Positions 1 to 13,003 of a stretch of DNA of 64,000 bases are shown here, piece after piece (positions within the stretch are counted from its first letter, which is position 1; each line of letters opens with the position of its first letter). The position numbers and the translations under genes are program-made. The notes beneath the pieces are model-generated. The model worked only from the letters and a program-made list of their open reading frames with translations. It was not told the origin of the DNA and made no database searches. This stretch comes from Paraburkholderia dioscoreae (GTDB taxonomy: Bacteria > Pseudomonadota > Gammaproteobacteria > Burkholderiales > Burkholderiaceae), in the NCBI RefSeq assembly GCF_902459535.1, contig NZ_LR699553.1:3968001-4032000 (forward strand). Reading direction: 5' to 3'.

Positions 1-1
1 T

Positions 2-73
2 CAGGCGATTCGCACCGTCAAGCTGTTCAGGCCGCCGGTGCGCGCGAAAGCCGCCAAGGTCTTGCGCAGCTAG
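2..73 (+). CDS. 3' end of an unidentified gene
   Basis: An open frame enters from the left edge and ends at a TAG at 71-73, giving a basic C-terminus that finishes with KAAKVLRS. The high content of Lys and Arg and the codon use look like the tail of a real protein, but 23 residues are too few to assign a family. It is on the same strand as pilB, about 130 bp upstream. It could also be a chance open frame. Confidence 0.3.
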   Translation, partial: QAIRTVKLFRPPVRAKAAKVLRS

Positions 74-203
74 GCGCGACACGGCACAGCATCGCATAGG
101 CGCGCAGCGCGCGCCATTAGCCGAATGGCTGAATGGCGGCGCCCCCCGCCGTACCGGAAGATGAAGCTGTCGTGTACTACAGGCGGCTCATCACCGGTCT
201 CTC

Positions 204-1495
<1,292 letters not shown>

Positions 1496-1499
<4 letters not shown>

Positions 1500-2725
1500 A
1501 TACAGTCACGACTCATCGGCCTCTGGCCACCGATATGCGTTTCAAATGGCGGGGCGTCGACGCCGACGGCGTGCGAAAAAACGGCGCGCTCATCGCAGCC
1601 GACGCGGCCACCGCACGCACGGTGCTCAAACGCGACAACCTGTTTGTCATCGAATTGACGGCGCTTGGTCCGGCACCGCGCCCGCGCGCCCGCGCCGCGG
1701 ACATCACGCTGTTCACCCGGCAGCTCGCCAGCCTACTGCGCGCCGGCCTGCCGCTCGCGCCCGCGCTGGATCTGCTCGCGCAAGCACAGGCTTCACGCCG
1801 CCAGGGCATGCCGAGGATCGTCGGCGCTCTTGCGCGCGACATCACCGGCGGGCTGCGTTTCTCGGCGGCATTGCAGCGGCACCCCGCGCAATTCAATGCG
1901 CTGTACTGCCAGCTCGTCGAAGTCGGCGAGGCGGCCGGCGCGCTTGCGGCCGTCCTCGCCCGCATCGCCGAGGACCGCGAACGCGCTGCCGCGCAGCGTG
2001 CGAAAGTGCGCGCGGCACTCACCTATCCCGTCGCGATACTCGTGCTGGCCCTGGCGATTACCGCGGCTTTGCTCGTGTGGGTCGTGCCGACGTTCCAACA
2101 GATCTTCGATGGCTTCGGCGCCAGACTGCCCGCGCCGACGCAGTTCGTGCTGGCGTTGTCGGCCGGCCTCGCGCGATGGAGCGTACCGGCGTTCGCCCTG
2201 ATCTTTGCAGCGAGCTCGGCAGCGACATTTCTGCTGCGACGCTCCGAAGCGGCGCGCATCCGCTTTGCACGCGTATCGCTGACAATACCGGTCGCCGGTC
2301 CGCTGCTGCGCACGTTGTGCGCGGCGCGCTGGAGCCGTGCGCTCGGCACCTTGCTATCTGCCGGCACGCCGCTCGCCGACGCTTTCGGTTCACTGACTCA
2401 CGCCACCGGCAACGCCTTCTTCGACCGTGCTACCGTGGAAATCGCCGCGCGGCTTCGGCGCGGCGAACGGCTAGCCGCCGCCATGCGCGAAGCGCGCTGC
2501 TTCCCGCCCGAGGTCGTACAGCCGATCGCGGTTGCCGAGGAGTCCGGAGCACTCGACACCATGCTGATCGATGTCGCGTCGCTCGCCGATCGTCAGGTAG
2601 ACGAAAAGATCGGCACGCTCTCGAGCCTGTGCGAGCCGCTCGTCATCATCGTGCTGGGCGCGCTGGTCGGCGGCCTCGTGATCGCGATGTATCTTCCCAT
2701 TATTCAACTCGGCAACGTGGTGTAG
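1496..2725 (+). CDS. pilC: Type IV pilus inner-membrane platform protein PilC (GspF family)
   Basis: Polytopic inner-membrane platform that connects the assembly ATPase to the pilus base. The 409-residue length is normal. Two T2SSF repeats are visible: the first begins near ITLFTRQLASLLRAGLPLAPALDLL, the second near RWSRALGTLLSAGTPLADAF. Each is followed by hydrophobic membrane segments (VAILVLALAITAALLVWVVP and the C-terminal PLVIIVLGALVGGLVIAMYLPI). The start ATG overlaps the pilB stop. pilD follows after 27 bp. No pilin gene lies in the window. Confidence 0.9.
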
Positions 2726-2752
2726 GATCGCAGCCGAATCCATCCTTTATCC

Positions 2753-3709
2753 ATGCGGGCAACAACTCTCCTCGTGCCAGACACCTCTCCCAGCCTGCTG
2801 TCGGGCTTACTGCCCGGCCGTATCGATCACTTCGCAACCGGTCTCGGTTTCGCGTTCGGCAGCTTGCCTACCGGTCTGCAGATGACGTTCGCCATCCTGT
2901 TCGGCCTCGTGATCGGCAGCTTCCTGAACGTGGTCGTGCACCGGCTGCCGATCATGCTCGAACGTGCATGGCAAGCGGAATTCAACGACGCCGCCGGTGA
3001 ACCGCCGGAACAGGAACCAGACGGCCTGCCGGCGCGCTACAACCTGTGGGTGCCGCGCAGCGCGTGTCCTCACTGCGGCCATGTGTTGAGCGCGCGGGAG
3101 AACCTGCCGGTGCTGAGTTATGTGTTGTTGCGCGGGCGCTGTTCCGCATGCAAGGCTCATGTGAGCCTGCGTTATCCGCTTCTCGAAATCGCCAGCGCGG
3201 CGCTCGCGGCCGGCTCGCTTGCGCTGTTCGGCCCGACCCTCACGGCGCTCGCTGCTTTCGGACTGTGCGCCGCACTGCTCGCAATGAGCGCGATCGACAT
3301 CGACACCCACCTGCTACCCGACTCGTTGACGCTGCCGTTGCTGTGGGCGGGCATCATCGTCAACTTCAACGGCATGTTTGCGAATCTGCACGATGCGGTG
3401 CTCGGCGCGATCTTCGGCTACCTGGTACTGTGGGTCGTGCATTGGGTGTTTCGCCTCGTACGCGGCGTCGAAGGCATGGGTTACGGCGATTTCAAACTGC
3501 TCGCTGCGCTCGGCGCGTGGCTCGGCTGGGCGGCACTGCCGCAGATCGTGCTGATCGCAGCGGTGGCGGGCGCCGTCATCGGCCTGCTGGCGACATGGCG
3601 CGGCCGCATGCGTTTCGAAGAGCCGCTGCCTTTCGGGCCGTTTCTCGCGGCAGGCGGCGCACTCACGCTGTTTCTCGGCACACCGCTTTATCTGGCTCTG
3701 GGGGGCTGA
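2753..3709 (+). CDS. pilD: Prepilin leader peptidase / N-methyltransferase
   Basis: Bifunctional inner-membrane aspartyl protease that cleaves the leader of type IV prepilins and related pseudopilins and N-methylates the new N-terminus. The N-terminal DUF-type methylase domain carries the zinc-binding CPHCG...CSACK four-cysteine motif. The two catalytic aspartates lie in SAIDIDTHLLPD and GMGYGDFKLLAALGAWLG, the A24 peptidase signature. Several hydrophobic segments follow. The 318-residue length is slightly above the usual ~290 because of an N-terminal extension; a later start is possible. coaE begins only 3 bp after the stop. Confidence 0.93.
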   Translation: MRATTLLVPDTSPSLLSGLLPGRIDHFATGLGFAFGSLPTGLQMTFAILFGLVIGSFLNVVVHRLPIMLERAWQAEFNDAAGEPPEQEPDGLPARYNLWVPRSACPHCGHVLSARENLPVLSYVLLRGRCSACKAHVSLRYPLLEIASAALAAGSLALFGPTLTALAAFGLCAALLAMSAIDIDTHLLPDSLTLPLLWAGIIVNFNGMFANLHDAVLGAIFGYLVLWVVHWVFRLVRGVEGMGYGDFKLLAALGAWLGWAALPQIVLIAAVAGAVIGLLATWRGRMRFEEPLPFGPFLAAGGALTLFLGTPLYLALGG

Positions 3710-3712
3710 AGC

Positions 3713-4315
3713 ATGTTTGCTGTGGGATTGACCGGCGGCATAGGCAGCGGCAAATCGACCGTGGCCGACCTGTTTGCCGCGCACGGCGTGCCGCTGGTCG
3801 ATACCGACCTGATCGCGCACCGGGTTACCGCGCCGCGCGGCATGGCGATGCCGCAGATCGCCGCCGAGTTCGGCGAGGCGTTCGTCGCCGCCGACGGTTC
3901 GCTCGACCGCGCCCGCATGCGAACGCTCGTATTCAGCGACGACAGCGCGCTCAAACGACTCGAAGGCATCACGCATCCGTTGATTCGTGCGGAGACCGAA
4001 CGCGAGCAGCGCGAGGCACAAGGCCCTTACGTGATCGTGGTGGTGCCGCTGCTGGTCGAGTCCGGCACGTGGAAAAACCGCGTGAATCGCGTGCTGACGG
4101 TCGACTGCAGCATGGAAACACAGATCTCGCGCGTGATGAGCCGCAACAATTTCAGTCGCGCACAGGTGCTGGCGATCATCGCCCGCCAGGCCACACGCGA
4201 AGCGCGTCTCGCCGCAGCCGACGACGTGATCGACAACGACAACGTGTCGCTCGAAGCGCTCAGGGCGCAAGTCGACGCGCAGCATCGCGTGTATCTGTCG
4301 CTCGCCGGCGCATGA
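3713..4315 (+). CDS. coaE: Dephospho-CoA kinase
   Basis: Catalyses the last step of coenzyme A synthesis, the ATP-dependent phosphorylation of the 3'-OH of dephospho-CoA. The N-terminus shows the P-loop GLTGGIGSGKSTVADLF followed by VDTDLIAHRVT, the family substrate-binding aspartate. The lid region contains LEGITHPLIRAE and VVVPLLVESGTWKNRV. The 200-residue length is normal. It follows pilD almost directly. The pilB-pilC-pilD-coaE-zapD-yacG order is common in beta- and gammaproteobacteria. Confidence 0.95.
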   Translation: MFAVGLTGGIGSGKSTVADLFAAHGVPLVDTDLIAHRVTAPRGMAMPQIAAEFGEAFVAADGSLDRARMRTLVFSDDSALKRLEGITHPLIRAETEREQREAQGPYVIVVVPLLVESGTWKNRVNRVLTVDCSMETQISRVMSRNNFSRAQVLAIIARQATREARLAAADDVIDNDNVSLEALRAQVDAQHRVYLSLAGA

Positions 4316-4437
4316 GGCCGACGCGTCGTTCAGGAAACGCCGGTTGAACTTCGCGGCCATGCGCCTGCCAAAAGCGCGTTGAAAACCGCCCGCAACATGT
4401 GAAAAAAGTTGCGAATGCGCGCTGAAAAAGTGCGTGA

Positions 4438-4466
4438 TTGCTAGGGTAGTCTCACGGCATTAGAAT
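4438..4466 (+). promoter_or_regulatory. Candidate sigma-70 promoter for zapD
   Basis: TTGCTA at 4438-4443 and TAGAAT at 4461-4466 are separated by 17 bp and lie about 40 bp before the zapD start codon. This would give zapD and yacG a transcript of their own, separate from pilB-coaE. It is a prediction from motif and spacing only. Confidence 0.45.
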
Positions 4467-4508
4467 GTTCTGCATTCCCGTCACCGACCACGCCCGAGGC
4501 GAGCCCGC

Positions 4509-5264
4509 TTGATCCTTTACGAGTATCCCTTCAACGAGCGAATCCGGACGCTATTGCGCCTCGAAGACCTGTTCGAGCGCTTCACGTTCTTTCTGACCCA
4601 GGAAGACGCCAGGGAACATCACGTCGCACTGACCACGCTGTTCGAAATCTCGGAGGTTGCGGGTCGCGCGGATCTGAAGTCGGATCTGATGAAAGAGCTC
4701 GAACGCCAGCGGCAAACGCTGGCGCCGTTTCGCGGCAATCCGGGAATCGAGCAGAACGCGCTTGAGGCCGTACTCGGCGAGATCGAGCAAACCCTGTCGG
4801 GGCTTTCGCAGATGCAGGGCAAGACCGGCCAGCATCTTGCGGACAACGAGTGGCTCGCCAGCATCCGCAGCCGCGCAATCATTCCGGGCGGCACCTGCAA
4901 ATTCGATTTGCCGTCCTACTACGCGTGGCAGCAGCTTCATCCCGATCAGCGCCGCCAGGATATTGCCAAGTGGGTGACCCCGCTGCTGCCGTTGCGCGAC
5001 GCAGCCACCATCGTGCTGCGGCTCGCGCGCGAATCCGGCCAGGCGTCCAAGGTCATGGCCATGCAGGGCAGCTATCAGCAGATGCTGTCCGGCCGTTCGT
5101 ATCAATTGATGCAGGTAAGGGTGGCACCGGAATTGCGCGTGATCCCCGAGGCCAGCGCCAACAAGTACATGCTGTGGGTGCGCTTCACGGTGCAGGACGG
5201 CGATCTGCGTCCGCGTGCGGTGGATGTCGACGTACCTTTCCAGCTCACGCTCTGCAGCCTGTAA
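4509..5264 (+). CDS. zapD: Cell division protein ZapD
   Basis: Cytosolic FtsZ-associated protein that crosslinks and bundles FtsZ filaments. The 251-residue product has the conserved ZapD opening ILYEYPFNERIRTLLRLEDLFERF. The start is a TTG at 4509, and a GAGG about 10 bp upstream supports it. The conserved N-terminal block begins directly after it, so no later ATG is acceptable. The C-terminal half (PELRVIPEASANKYMLWVRFTVQDGD) matches the beta-strand domain of the family. It lies between coaE and yacG as in E. coli. Confidence 0.92.
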   Translation: MILYEYPFNERIRTLLRLEDLFERFTFFLTQEDAREHHVALTTLFEISEVAGRADLKSDLMKELERQRQTLAPFRGNPGIEQNALEAVLGEIEQTLSGLSQMQGKTGQHLADNEWLASIRSRAIIPGGTCKFDLPSYYAWQQLHPDQRRQDIAKWVTPLLPLRDAATIVLRLARESGQASKVMAMQGSYQQMLSGRSYQLMQVRVAPELRVIPEASANKYMLWVRFTVQDGDLRPRAVDVDVPFQLTLCSL

Positions 5265-5397
5265 GTCGCGCTCGCAGGGCCTGTCACGTTTACCTAACCT
5301 TACCTGGTTGGTCCGAACCGAAGGGACATGCCTTTAAAGCGGCGAAAAATGCCCCTATATTCGTTACTTGTCCGTTTGCGATTAACTGCCTGACCGT

Positions 5398-5595
5398 ATG
5401 CCTACTGTCGTCAAATGCCCCACTTGCGGAAAGGACGTCCGCTGGACACCTGAAAACCGCTTCCGTCCCTTCTGCTCAAACCGCTGCAAGCAGATCGATC
5501 TCGGCGCCTGGGCCACTGAGAAGTACAAGATCGGTGGATCCGACCAGGAAGCGTCGTCGGACGAGACGCCTGACGGGGATTACACCCCGCATTGA
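5398..5595 (+). CDS. yacG: Zinc-binding DNA gyrase inhibitor YacG
   Basis: Small protein of 65 residues with the family zinc motif CPTCG...CSNRC (C-x2-C, then C-x3-C), followed by KQIDLGAWATEKYKI. E. coli YacG binds GyrB and inhibits gyrase; the acidic tail here (QEASSDETPDGDY) is typical. It lies 130 bp after zapD and converges on mutT. Confidence 0.92.
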   Translation: MPTVVKCPTCGKDVRWTPENRFRPFCSNRCKQIDLGAWATEKYKIGGSDQEASSDETPDGDYTPH

Positions 5596-5598
5596 GCG

Positions 5599-5626
5599 CG
5601 GCCCGCTGTCCGGGTCACGCGGGCCG
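5599..5626. terminator. GC-rich hairpin between convergent yacG and mutT
   Basis: CGGCCCGC at 5599-5606 pairs perfectly with GCGGGCCG at 5619-5626 across a 12-base loop. It lies just after the yacG stop and before the mutT stop. There is no T-run on either side, so it is at most a weak or factor-assisted terminator. Confidence 0.35.
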
Positions 5627-5672
5627 GTGCTGCTAATGCAGCGCCCGTTATCGCGCGCCCGTCTCTTTCGTT

Positions 5673-6101
5673 TCAGTTCTTCTTTTCGGCCGCGAGCCAT
5701 TCCAGCACGGGAATGGTCGCCGGCAACAGCGGCTCGACATCCGCGGGCAGCGTTTGCCAGACAAAAGCCTGACCTTCGCGGCCGTGCGGCTTGCCGGACC
5801 ACTGCGTGACCTTGCAGAAAAAAAGCCGCACATAGGCGTGCGGGTAGTCATGTTCGAGCGTATGCCAGAGATGGCTCGCCTTAACCTCGATACCCAGTTC
5901 CTCGTGCAGTTCACGGGCGAGCGCGGCCTCGACCGACTCGCCCGCTTCCAGCTTGCCGCCCGGAAACTCCCAGTAACCCTCGTACGGCTTGCCGGCGGGG
6001 CGCTGCGCCAACAGATAGCGCCCATCGGGCTGAACCAGCACGCCAACGGCGACTTCCGTCACCTTGCGGCCAGCGGCGTTCTTCTGCGTGCCGTCGCTCA
6101 T
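5673..6101 (-). CDS. mutT: Nudix hydrolase, MutT type (8-oxo-dGTP diphosphatase)
   Basis: Predicted to hydrolyse 8-oxo-dGTP to the monophosphate and so prevent A:T to C:G transversions. The Nudix box GGKLEAGESVEAALARELHEELGI has the G-x5-E-x7-REUxEExGU pattern. The 142-residue product from the ATG at 6101 (MSDGTQ) has normal MutT length (~130-150). A longer open frame upstream of this start runs through the neighbouring ATPase gene and is rejected. The start lies 8 bp after the stop of the DUF815 gene, so the two are probably cotranscribed. Confidence 0.87.
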   Translation of the reverse strand: MSDGTQKNAAGRKVTEVAVGVLVQPDGRYLLAQRPAGKPYEGYWEFPGGKLEAGESVEAALARELHEELGIEVKASHLWHTLEHDYPHAYVRLFFCKVTQWSGKPHGREGQAFVWQTLPADVEPLLPATIPVLEWLAAEKKN

Positions 6102-6109
6102 GCCGAGGC

Positions 6110-6979
6110 TCACGCTGAGGTCTTGCGGCCGGACCAGTCGCGCGCGAACTGCCACGCGACACGTCCCGAACGCGAGCCGCGCTCCAGCGCCCACACCAGT
6201 GCATCGCCGCGCGCCGCTTCCACTTCGGCGTCGTCGCAGCCGAAATGCCGCAGCCAGTGGCCGATGATCGACAGGTAGTCGTCCTGTTTGAACGGATAGA
6301 AGCTGACCCACAGCCCGAAACGCTCGGACAGCGAGATTTTTTCTTCCACCAGTTCGCCGGGGTGAATCTCGCCGTCCGACGTGTGCTTGTACGTCTCGTT
6401 GTCGCTCATATACTCGGGCAACAGATGGCGGCGGTTCGACGTCGCGTAAATCAGCACGTTGTCCGACTGCGCGGCGATCGAGCCGTCGAGCGCGACCTTC
6501 AGCGCCTTGTAGCCCGACTCGCCGTCTTCGAACGACAGGTCGTCGCAAAACACCACGAAGCGCTCCGGCCGCTGCGCGATCAAATCGACGATATCGCCGA
6601 GGTCGTGCAGATCGTCCTTGTCCACTTCGATCAGACGCAGGCCGTCTTTCGCATACGCGTTCAGGCACGCCTTGATCAGCGACGATTTGCCGGTGCCGCG
6701 CGCACCCGTCAGCAGTACATTATTGGCCGGCTGCCTGTGCACGAATTGACGCGTGTTCTGCTCGATCAACCCTTTCTGGCGATCGATATTCTGCAGGTCG
6801 TCGAGCGTGATCGCCGAGATGGCCGGCACCGGCTGCAGGTAGCCGCGCCCCTGGCGCTTACGCCAGCGAAACGCGACCGCCGCCGACCAGTCGATCTCCG
6901 GCGCGGCGGGCGGAAGCATGGCCTCCAGGCGGACGAGCACGGCTTCGGCTCGGGTCAGAAACTGTTCGAGTTTGTCCAT
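6110..6979 (-). CDS. DUF815-family P-loop ATPase of unknown role
   Basis: A 289-residue AAA-like ATPase. The P-loop GARGTGKSSLIKA is followed by a Walker B stretch ending in FVVFCDDLSFEDGE and by IYATSNRRHLLPE, the layout of DUF815 proteins (related to the AAA+ superfamily). The N-terminal 80 residues have a coiled or helical character, with DWSAAVAFRW just before the core domain. No membrane segments are seen. The cellular function of the family is not established. Downstream on the same strand is mutT with an 8-bp gap; argJ lies 54 bp upstream. Confidence 0.82.
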   Translation of the reverse strand: MDKLEQFLTRAEAVLVRLEAMLPPAAPEIDWSAAVAFRWRKRQGRGYLQPVPAISAITLDDLQNIDRQKGLIEQNTRQFVHRQPANNVLLTGARGTGKSSLIKACLNAYAKDGLRLIEVDKDDLHDLGDIVDLIAQRPERFVVFCDDLSFEDGESGYKALKVALDGSIAAQSDNVLIYATSNRRHLLPEYMSDNETYKHTSDGEIHPGELVEEKISLSERFGLWVSFYPFKQDDYLSIIGHWLRHFGCDDAEVEAARGDALVWALERGSRSGRVAWQFARDWSGRKTSA

Positions 6980-7033
6980 GACTATGAGGTAAGCGGCCAG
7001 CAGGCCGCGTTAAAACCCTGATGAGGAACCTGG

Positions 7034-8275
7034 TTACGAACGATAGTCGGCGTTGATGCTCACGTAGTCGTGCGACAGGTCGCAAGTCCAGATCGTGGCT
7101 TGCGCATCGCCGCGGCCGAGCACGACACGAATGCCGATCTCGCTCTTTTTCATGACGCGCTGGCCGTCTTCTTCACGGTAGGCCGGATTGCGGCCGCCGG
7201 CAGTCGCAACCAGCACGTCGTCGAGATACAGATCGATCTTGCCGACGTCGAGATCGTCCACGCCGGCATAGCCGATGGCCGCCAGAATGCGGCCGAGATT
7301 CGGGTCCGATGCATAGAAGGCCGTCTTCACGAGCGGCGAGTGGCCGATCGCATACGCGATCTGGCGGCATTCGCCGACGCTCGACCCGCCTTCGACATGC
7401 ACGGTCATGAATTTGGTCGCGCCTTCGCCGTCGCGCACGATCAACTGTGCGAGGGTCTGGGCGACCTCGGTCACCGCGTCGCGCAGCGCTGCATAAGCGG
7501 GCGAGTCGGTGGACGTGATCGCCGGCAGGCTCGATTTGCCCGATGCGATCAGGATGAACGAATCGTTGGTCGACGTATCGCCATCGATCGTAATGCAGTT
7601 GAACGAGCGGTCGGCCACGTGCTTGACCAGCGCGTCGAGCACCGGCTGGGCGACGGCGGCGTCGAACGCGAGAAAGCCGAGCATGGTCGCCATGTTCGGC
7701 CTGATCATGCCGGCGCCCTTGCTGATGCCGGTCAGCGTGACCGTGTGGCCGTCGATCGTGACCTGGCGCGACGTAGCCTTGGGCAGCGTGTCCGTGGTCA
7801 TGATCGCCTGCGCGGCGTCGTACCAGTTCGCTTCCTTGCGATTTGCGAGTGCAGCCGGCAGCCCCGCCTTCAGACGATCCACCGGCAGCGGCTCCAGAAT
7901 CACACCCGTCGAAAACGGCAGCACCTGTTCCGGCGTGATGTCCGCCAGACGCGCGAGTTCGGCGCAGGTTTCGCGCGCCGCCACGAGGCCCGGCTCGCCC
8001 GTGCCTGCATTCGCGTTGCCGGTGTTGATCACCAGCGCGCGGATCGGCTTGCCTCCCGCGCGCACGCGTTCCAGATTCTCGCGGCACACGGTGACAGGCG
8101 CCGCGCAAAAACGGTTCTGCGTGAACACGCCGCCGACCGTAGCGCCTTCGCCCACGGAAATGACGAGCACGTCCTTGCGGTTCGGCTTGCGGATATTCGC
8201 CTCTGCCCAGCCGAGCGAAACGCCGGCGACGGGATGGAGTTGAGCGGGATCGATCGAGGGGAAATTGACAGCCAT
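7034..8275 (-). CDS. argJ: Bifunctional glutamate N-acetyltransferase / amino-acid acetyltransferase
   Basis: Transfers the acetyl group of N-acetylornithine to glutamate (and acetyl-CoA to glutamate in bifunctional forms) in the cyclic arginine pathway. The proenzyme is self-cleaved at the conserved Ala/Met-Thr junction inside QAIMTTDTLPKA, where the Thr becomes the nucleophile. GISKGAGMIRPNMATMLGFLAFD and the C-terminal NPAYREEDGQ segment are also typical. The start at 8275 (MAVNFPSIDPAQLHPVAGV) gives 413 residues, the family length. The open frame upstream of it is low-complexity and is not used. Confidence 0.94.
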   Translation of the reverse strand: MAVNFPSIDPAQLHPVAGVSLGWAEANIRKPNRKDVLVISVGEGATVGGVFTQNRFCAAPVTVCRENLERVRAGGKPIRALVINTGNANAGTGEPGLVAARETCAELARLADITPEQVLPFSTGVILEPLPVDRLKAGLPAALANRKEANWYDAAQAIMTTDTLPKATSRQVTIDGHTVTLTGISKGAGMIRPNMATMLGFLAFDAAVAQPVLDALVKHVADRSFNCITIDGDTSTNDSFILIASGKSSLPAITSTDSPAYAALRDAVTEVAQTLAQLIVRDGEGATKFMTVHVEGGSSVGECRQIAYAIGHSPLVKTAFYASDPNLGRILAAIGYAGVDDLDVGKIDLYLDDVLVATAGGRNPAYREEDGQRVMKKSEIGIRVVLGRGDAQATIWTCDLSHDYVSINADYRS

Positions 8276-8426
8276 GGTCGCGACCTGTCGAAGAAAATGC
8301 CGGCAGGCGCCGGCATTCAGGGAAACGGAAACTGATGGCCCGGGCGTGCTGCCGGACCACCGCGAAATCAAGATAAGGTACAACGTAAAACGACGCGGCG
8401 CGCCTTGCATCGCGCCGCCTTCGGCA
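8276..8426. other. Intergenic region between argJ and secA
   Basis: 150 bp on the - strand between the secA stop and the argJ start. No convincing terminator or promoter was identified. Confidence 0.4.
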
Positions 8427-11237
<2,811 letters not shown>

Positions 11238-11528
11238 CGGATCGGTGTCTGCGTCGCGGCTTCGGCTGGGTCGCGCCGTGCAGTTCGTGCACGTGCGCTC
11301 CCGGGGTCAGAAGGGCCTCGGCGGCTTAGTCCAAGAGTGAATTCGAATCGCGCATTTTAGCACGCGCCCCCGCCCACGCCTGTGTCAGCAATGAGACGGC
11401 GGCAGGGCATCCGAAGCCTGCGGCAGCGCGCCCGGAGAGTGCGCATGAGGCGGGTCCGCGTGCATCCCGCGCGGTACAATCGCGGCGTGAACGCGCATAG
11501 GGTGCGAACACGCCGCTACCTACCGAAA
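11238..11528. other. Divergent intergenic region secA / dciA
   Basis: About 290 bp with no credible gene. A TAAAAT-like -10 for secA is visible on the - strand near 11352-11357, and a TACAAT-like -10 for the + strand gene near 11474, but neither has a good -35 partner. The secA leader is over 100 nt long. No SecM-like arrest gene was recognised. Confidence 0.35.
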
Positions 11529-12014
11529 ATGAGCCGTTTTCCTTCCTTTTCAAGGCCGCCGCCCAAGCAGTTCAAGGCGCGCCGCCCGCAGCCGGTCGCC
11601 GAAGTGCTCAACCGCACGGATGCGTTCGCGGCCCTGCGCGCGGGCGTCGAGCAGATTGCGGCGCTGGAGAAGGACCTGCGTGCGCTGCTGCCCGACTACC
11701 TGGCAACGAGCGTCGAGCCCAGCTTTATCAAGGAAGGCGTGCTCGCCCTGTTTGCCGGCCATAACGCGCTGGCGGCACGGCTTCGGCATCTGGAGCCACG
11801 GCTGCTGTCAGATCTGCAGCAGCGCGGCTGGCCCGTCAATGCACTGCGGATTCGGGTGCGGCCGCAACCCGTCAAGGAACCGCCGCCGGTCAAGCAGGCC
11901 CGCATGACGCCGGTCGGCGCCGACGCGCTCCACGCGCTGAGCGAATCACTGGCGCCGTCGCCATTACAGGAAGCCCTGGCGAAAATGGCGGCCCGGCATC
12001 GGAGAAATCGCTAG
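11529..12014 (+). CDS. DUF721 / DciA-like protein
   Basis: A 161-residue basic protein with the DUF721 (DciA) fold region LNRTDAFAALRAGVEQIAALEKDLRALLPDYL...LFAGHNALAARLRHLEPRLLSDLQQRGWPVNALRIRVRP. DciA is the DnaB helicase operator or loader in most bacteria that lack DnaC, which includes beta-proteobacteria. The start is the ATG at 11529 (MSRFPSF); the open frame extends further upstream but with biased, unconserved sequence. The C-terminal ~50 residues are Pro-rich and then helical. The gene is divergent from secA and convergent with lpxC. Confidence 0.75.
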   Translation: MSRFPSFSRPPPKQFKARRPQPVAEVLNRTDAFAALRAGVEQIAALEKDLRALLPDYLATSVEPSFIKEGVLALFAGHNALAARLRHLEPRLLSDLQQRGWPVNALRIRVRPQPVKEPPPVKQARMTPVGADALHALSESLAPSPLQEALAKMAARHRRNR

Positions 12015-12020
12015 GCAGAA

Positions 12021-12050
12021 AAAAAGCGGCCCGACTGGGCCGCTTGCTTT
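12021..12050 (-). terminator. Rho-independent terminator of lpxC (bidirectional with dciA)
   Basis: AAGCGGCCC (12024-12032) and GGGCCGCTT (12037-12045) form a 9-bp stem with a GACT loop. Seven A residues on its left read as a U-run for - strand transcripts from lpxC. On the + strand the stem is followed by GCTTTTC, so it may also end the dciA transcript. Confidence 0.85.
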
Positions 12051-12085
12051 TCATGCGCTTGTTTCGGAAATTTCGCCAGAAGGCG

Positions 12086-13003
12086 TCAGGCGAAAGCCGT
12101 CTGGGTTTCGTAGGCAAAGCCCCGCGGTGCTTTCTGCGTGTCGTCGAAGGTGACGATTTCGTACGAATCTTCGTGCGCCAACAGTTCGCGCAGCAACGCG
12201 TTGTTCAGGCCGTGACCCGACTTGTACGCGGTGTACGACGCCAGCAACGGATGGCCGACCACATACAGATCGCCGATCGCGTCGAGCATCTTGTGCTTCA
12301 CGAACTCGTCGTCGTAGCGCAGGCCGTCGTTGTTCAGAATGCGGTACTCGTCGAGCACGATCGCGTTGTCCATGCTGCCGCCGCGTGCGAGACCCAGTTC
12401 GCGCATCATTTCCACTTCATGCGCAAAACCGAAGGTACGGGCACGCGCGATTTCGCGCACGTACGATGTATTGGCAAAATCCACTTCCAGCGCCTGGCCG
12501 GTTTTATCCACAGCCGGGTGACGGAAATCGATCGTGAATTTGAGCTTGAAACCGAAATACGGATCGAGACGCGCGAACTTATCGCCGTCGCGGATTTCCA
12601 CCGGCTTGGTGACCTTGATGAATTTCTTCGCCGCGTTCTGCTCTTCAATACCTGCCGATTGAATCAGAAACACGAACGAACCGGCACTGCCGTCCATGAT
12701 GGGAATTTCTTCGGCGGTGACGTCGACATACAGGTTGTCGATGCCAAGACCGGCGCAGGCGGACATCAGATGCTCGATGGTCGAAACGCGCGCGCCGTCT
12801 TTCTGCAAGACAGAAGCCAGACGCGTATCGCCAATCGCCATCGCCGACGCGGGAATGTCTACCGGCGTGGCCAGATCCACGCGCGAAAACACAATGCCCG
12901 TATCCGGCCCGGCCGGACGAAGCGTCAGTTCGACTTTACGGCCCGAGTGCAGGCCAATGCCGACTGTCTTGACGATTTGTTTGATAGTGCGCTGCTTCAA
13001 CAT
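12086..13003 (-). CDS. lpxC: UDP-3-O-acyl-N-acetylglucosamine deacetylase
   Basis: Committed zinc-dependent step of lipid A synthesis. At 305 residues it has normal length. The zinc ligands are visible as His78 in STIEHLMSA and His237/Asp241 in HKMLDAIGD; the general-acid His264 sits in KSGHGLNN. The start MLKQRTIKQIVKTVGIGLHSG is the classical LpxC opening. It lies at the downstream end of the dcw region, after ftsZ and a peroxiredoxin gene, and ends in a strong terminator. Confidence 0.97.
   Translation of the reverse strand: MLKQRTIKQIVKTVGIGLHSGRKVELTLRPAGPDTGIVFSRVDLATPVDIPASAMAIGDTRLASVLQKDGARVSTIEHLMSACAGLGIDNLYVDVTAEEIPIMDGSAGSFVFLIQSAGIEEQNAAKKFIKVTKPVEIRDGDKFARLDPYFGFKLKFTIDFRHPAVDKTGQALEVDFANTSYVREIARARTFGFAHEVEMMRELGLARGGSMDNAIVLDEYRILNNDGLRYDDEFVKHKMLDAIGDLYVVGHPLLASYTAYKSGHGLNNALLRELLAHEDSYEIVTFDDTQKAPRGFAYETQTAFA

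Noticed and set aside
3046..4347. 433-codon + strand frame across pilD and coaE
   Set aside because: Out of frame with both genes; the translation is Arg-rich and without domains.
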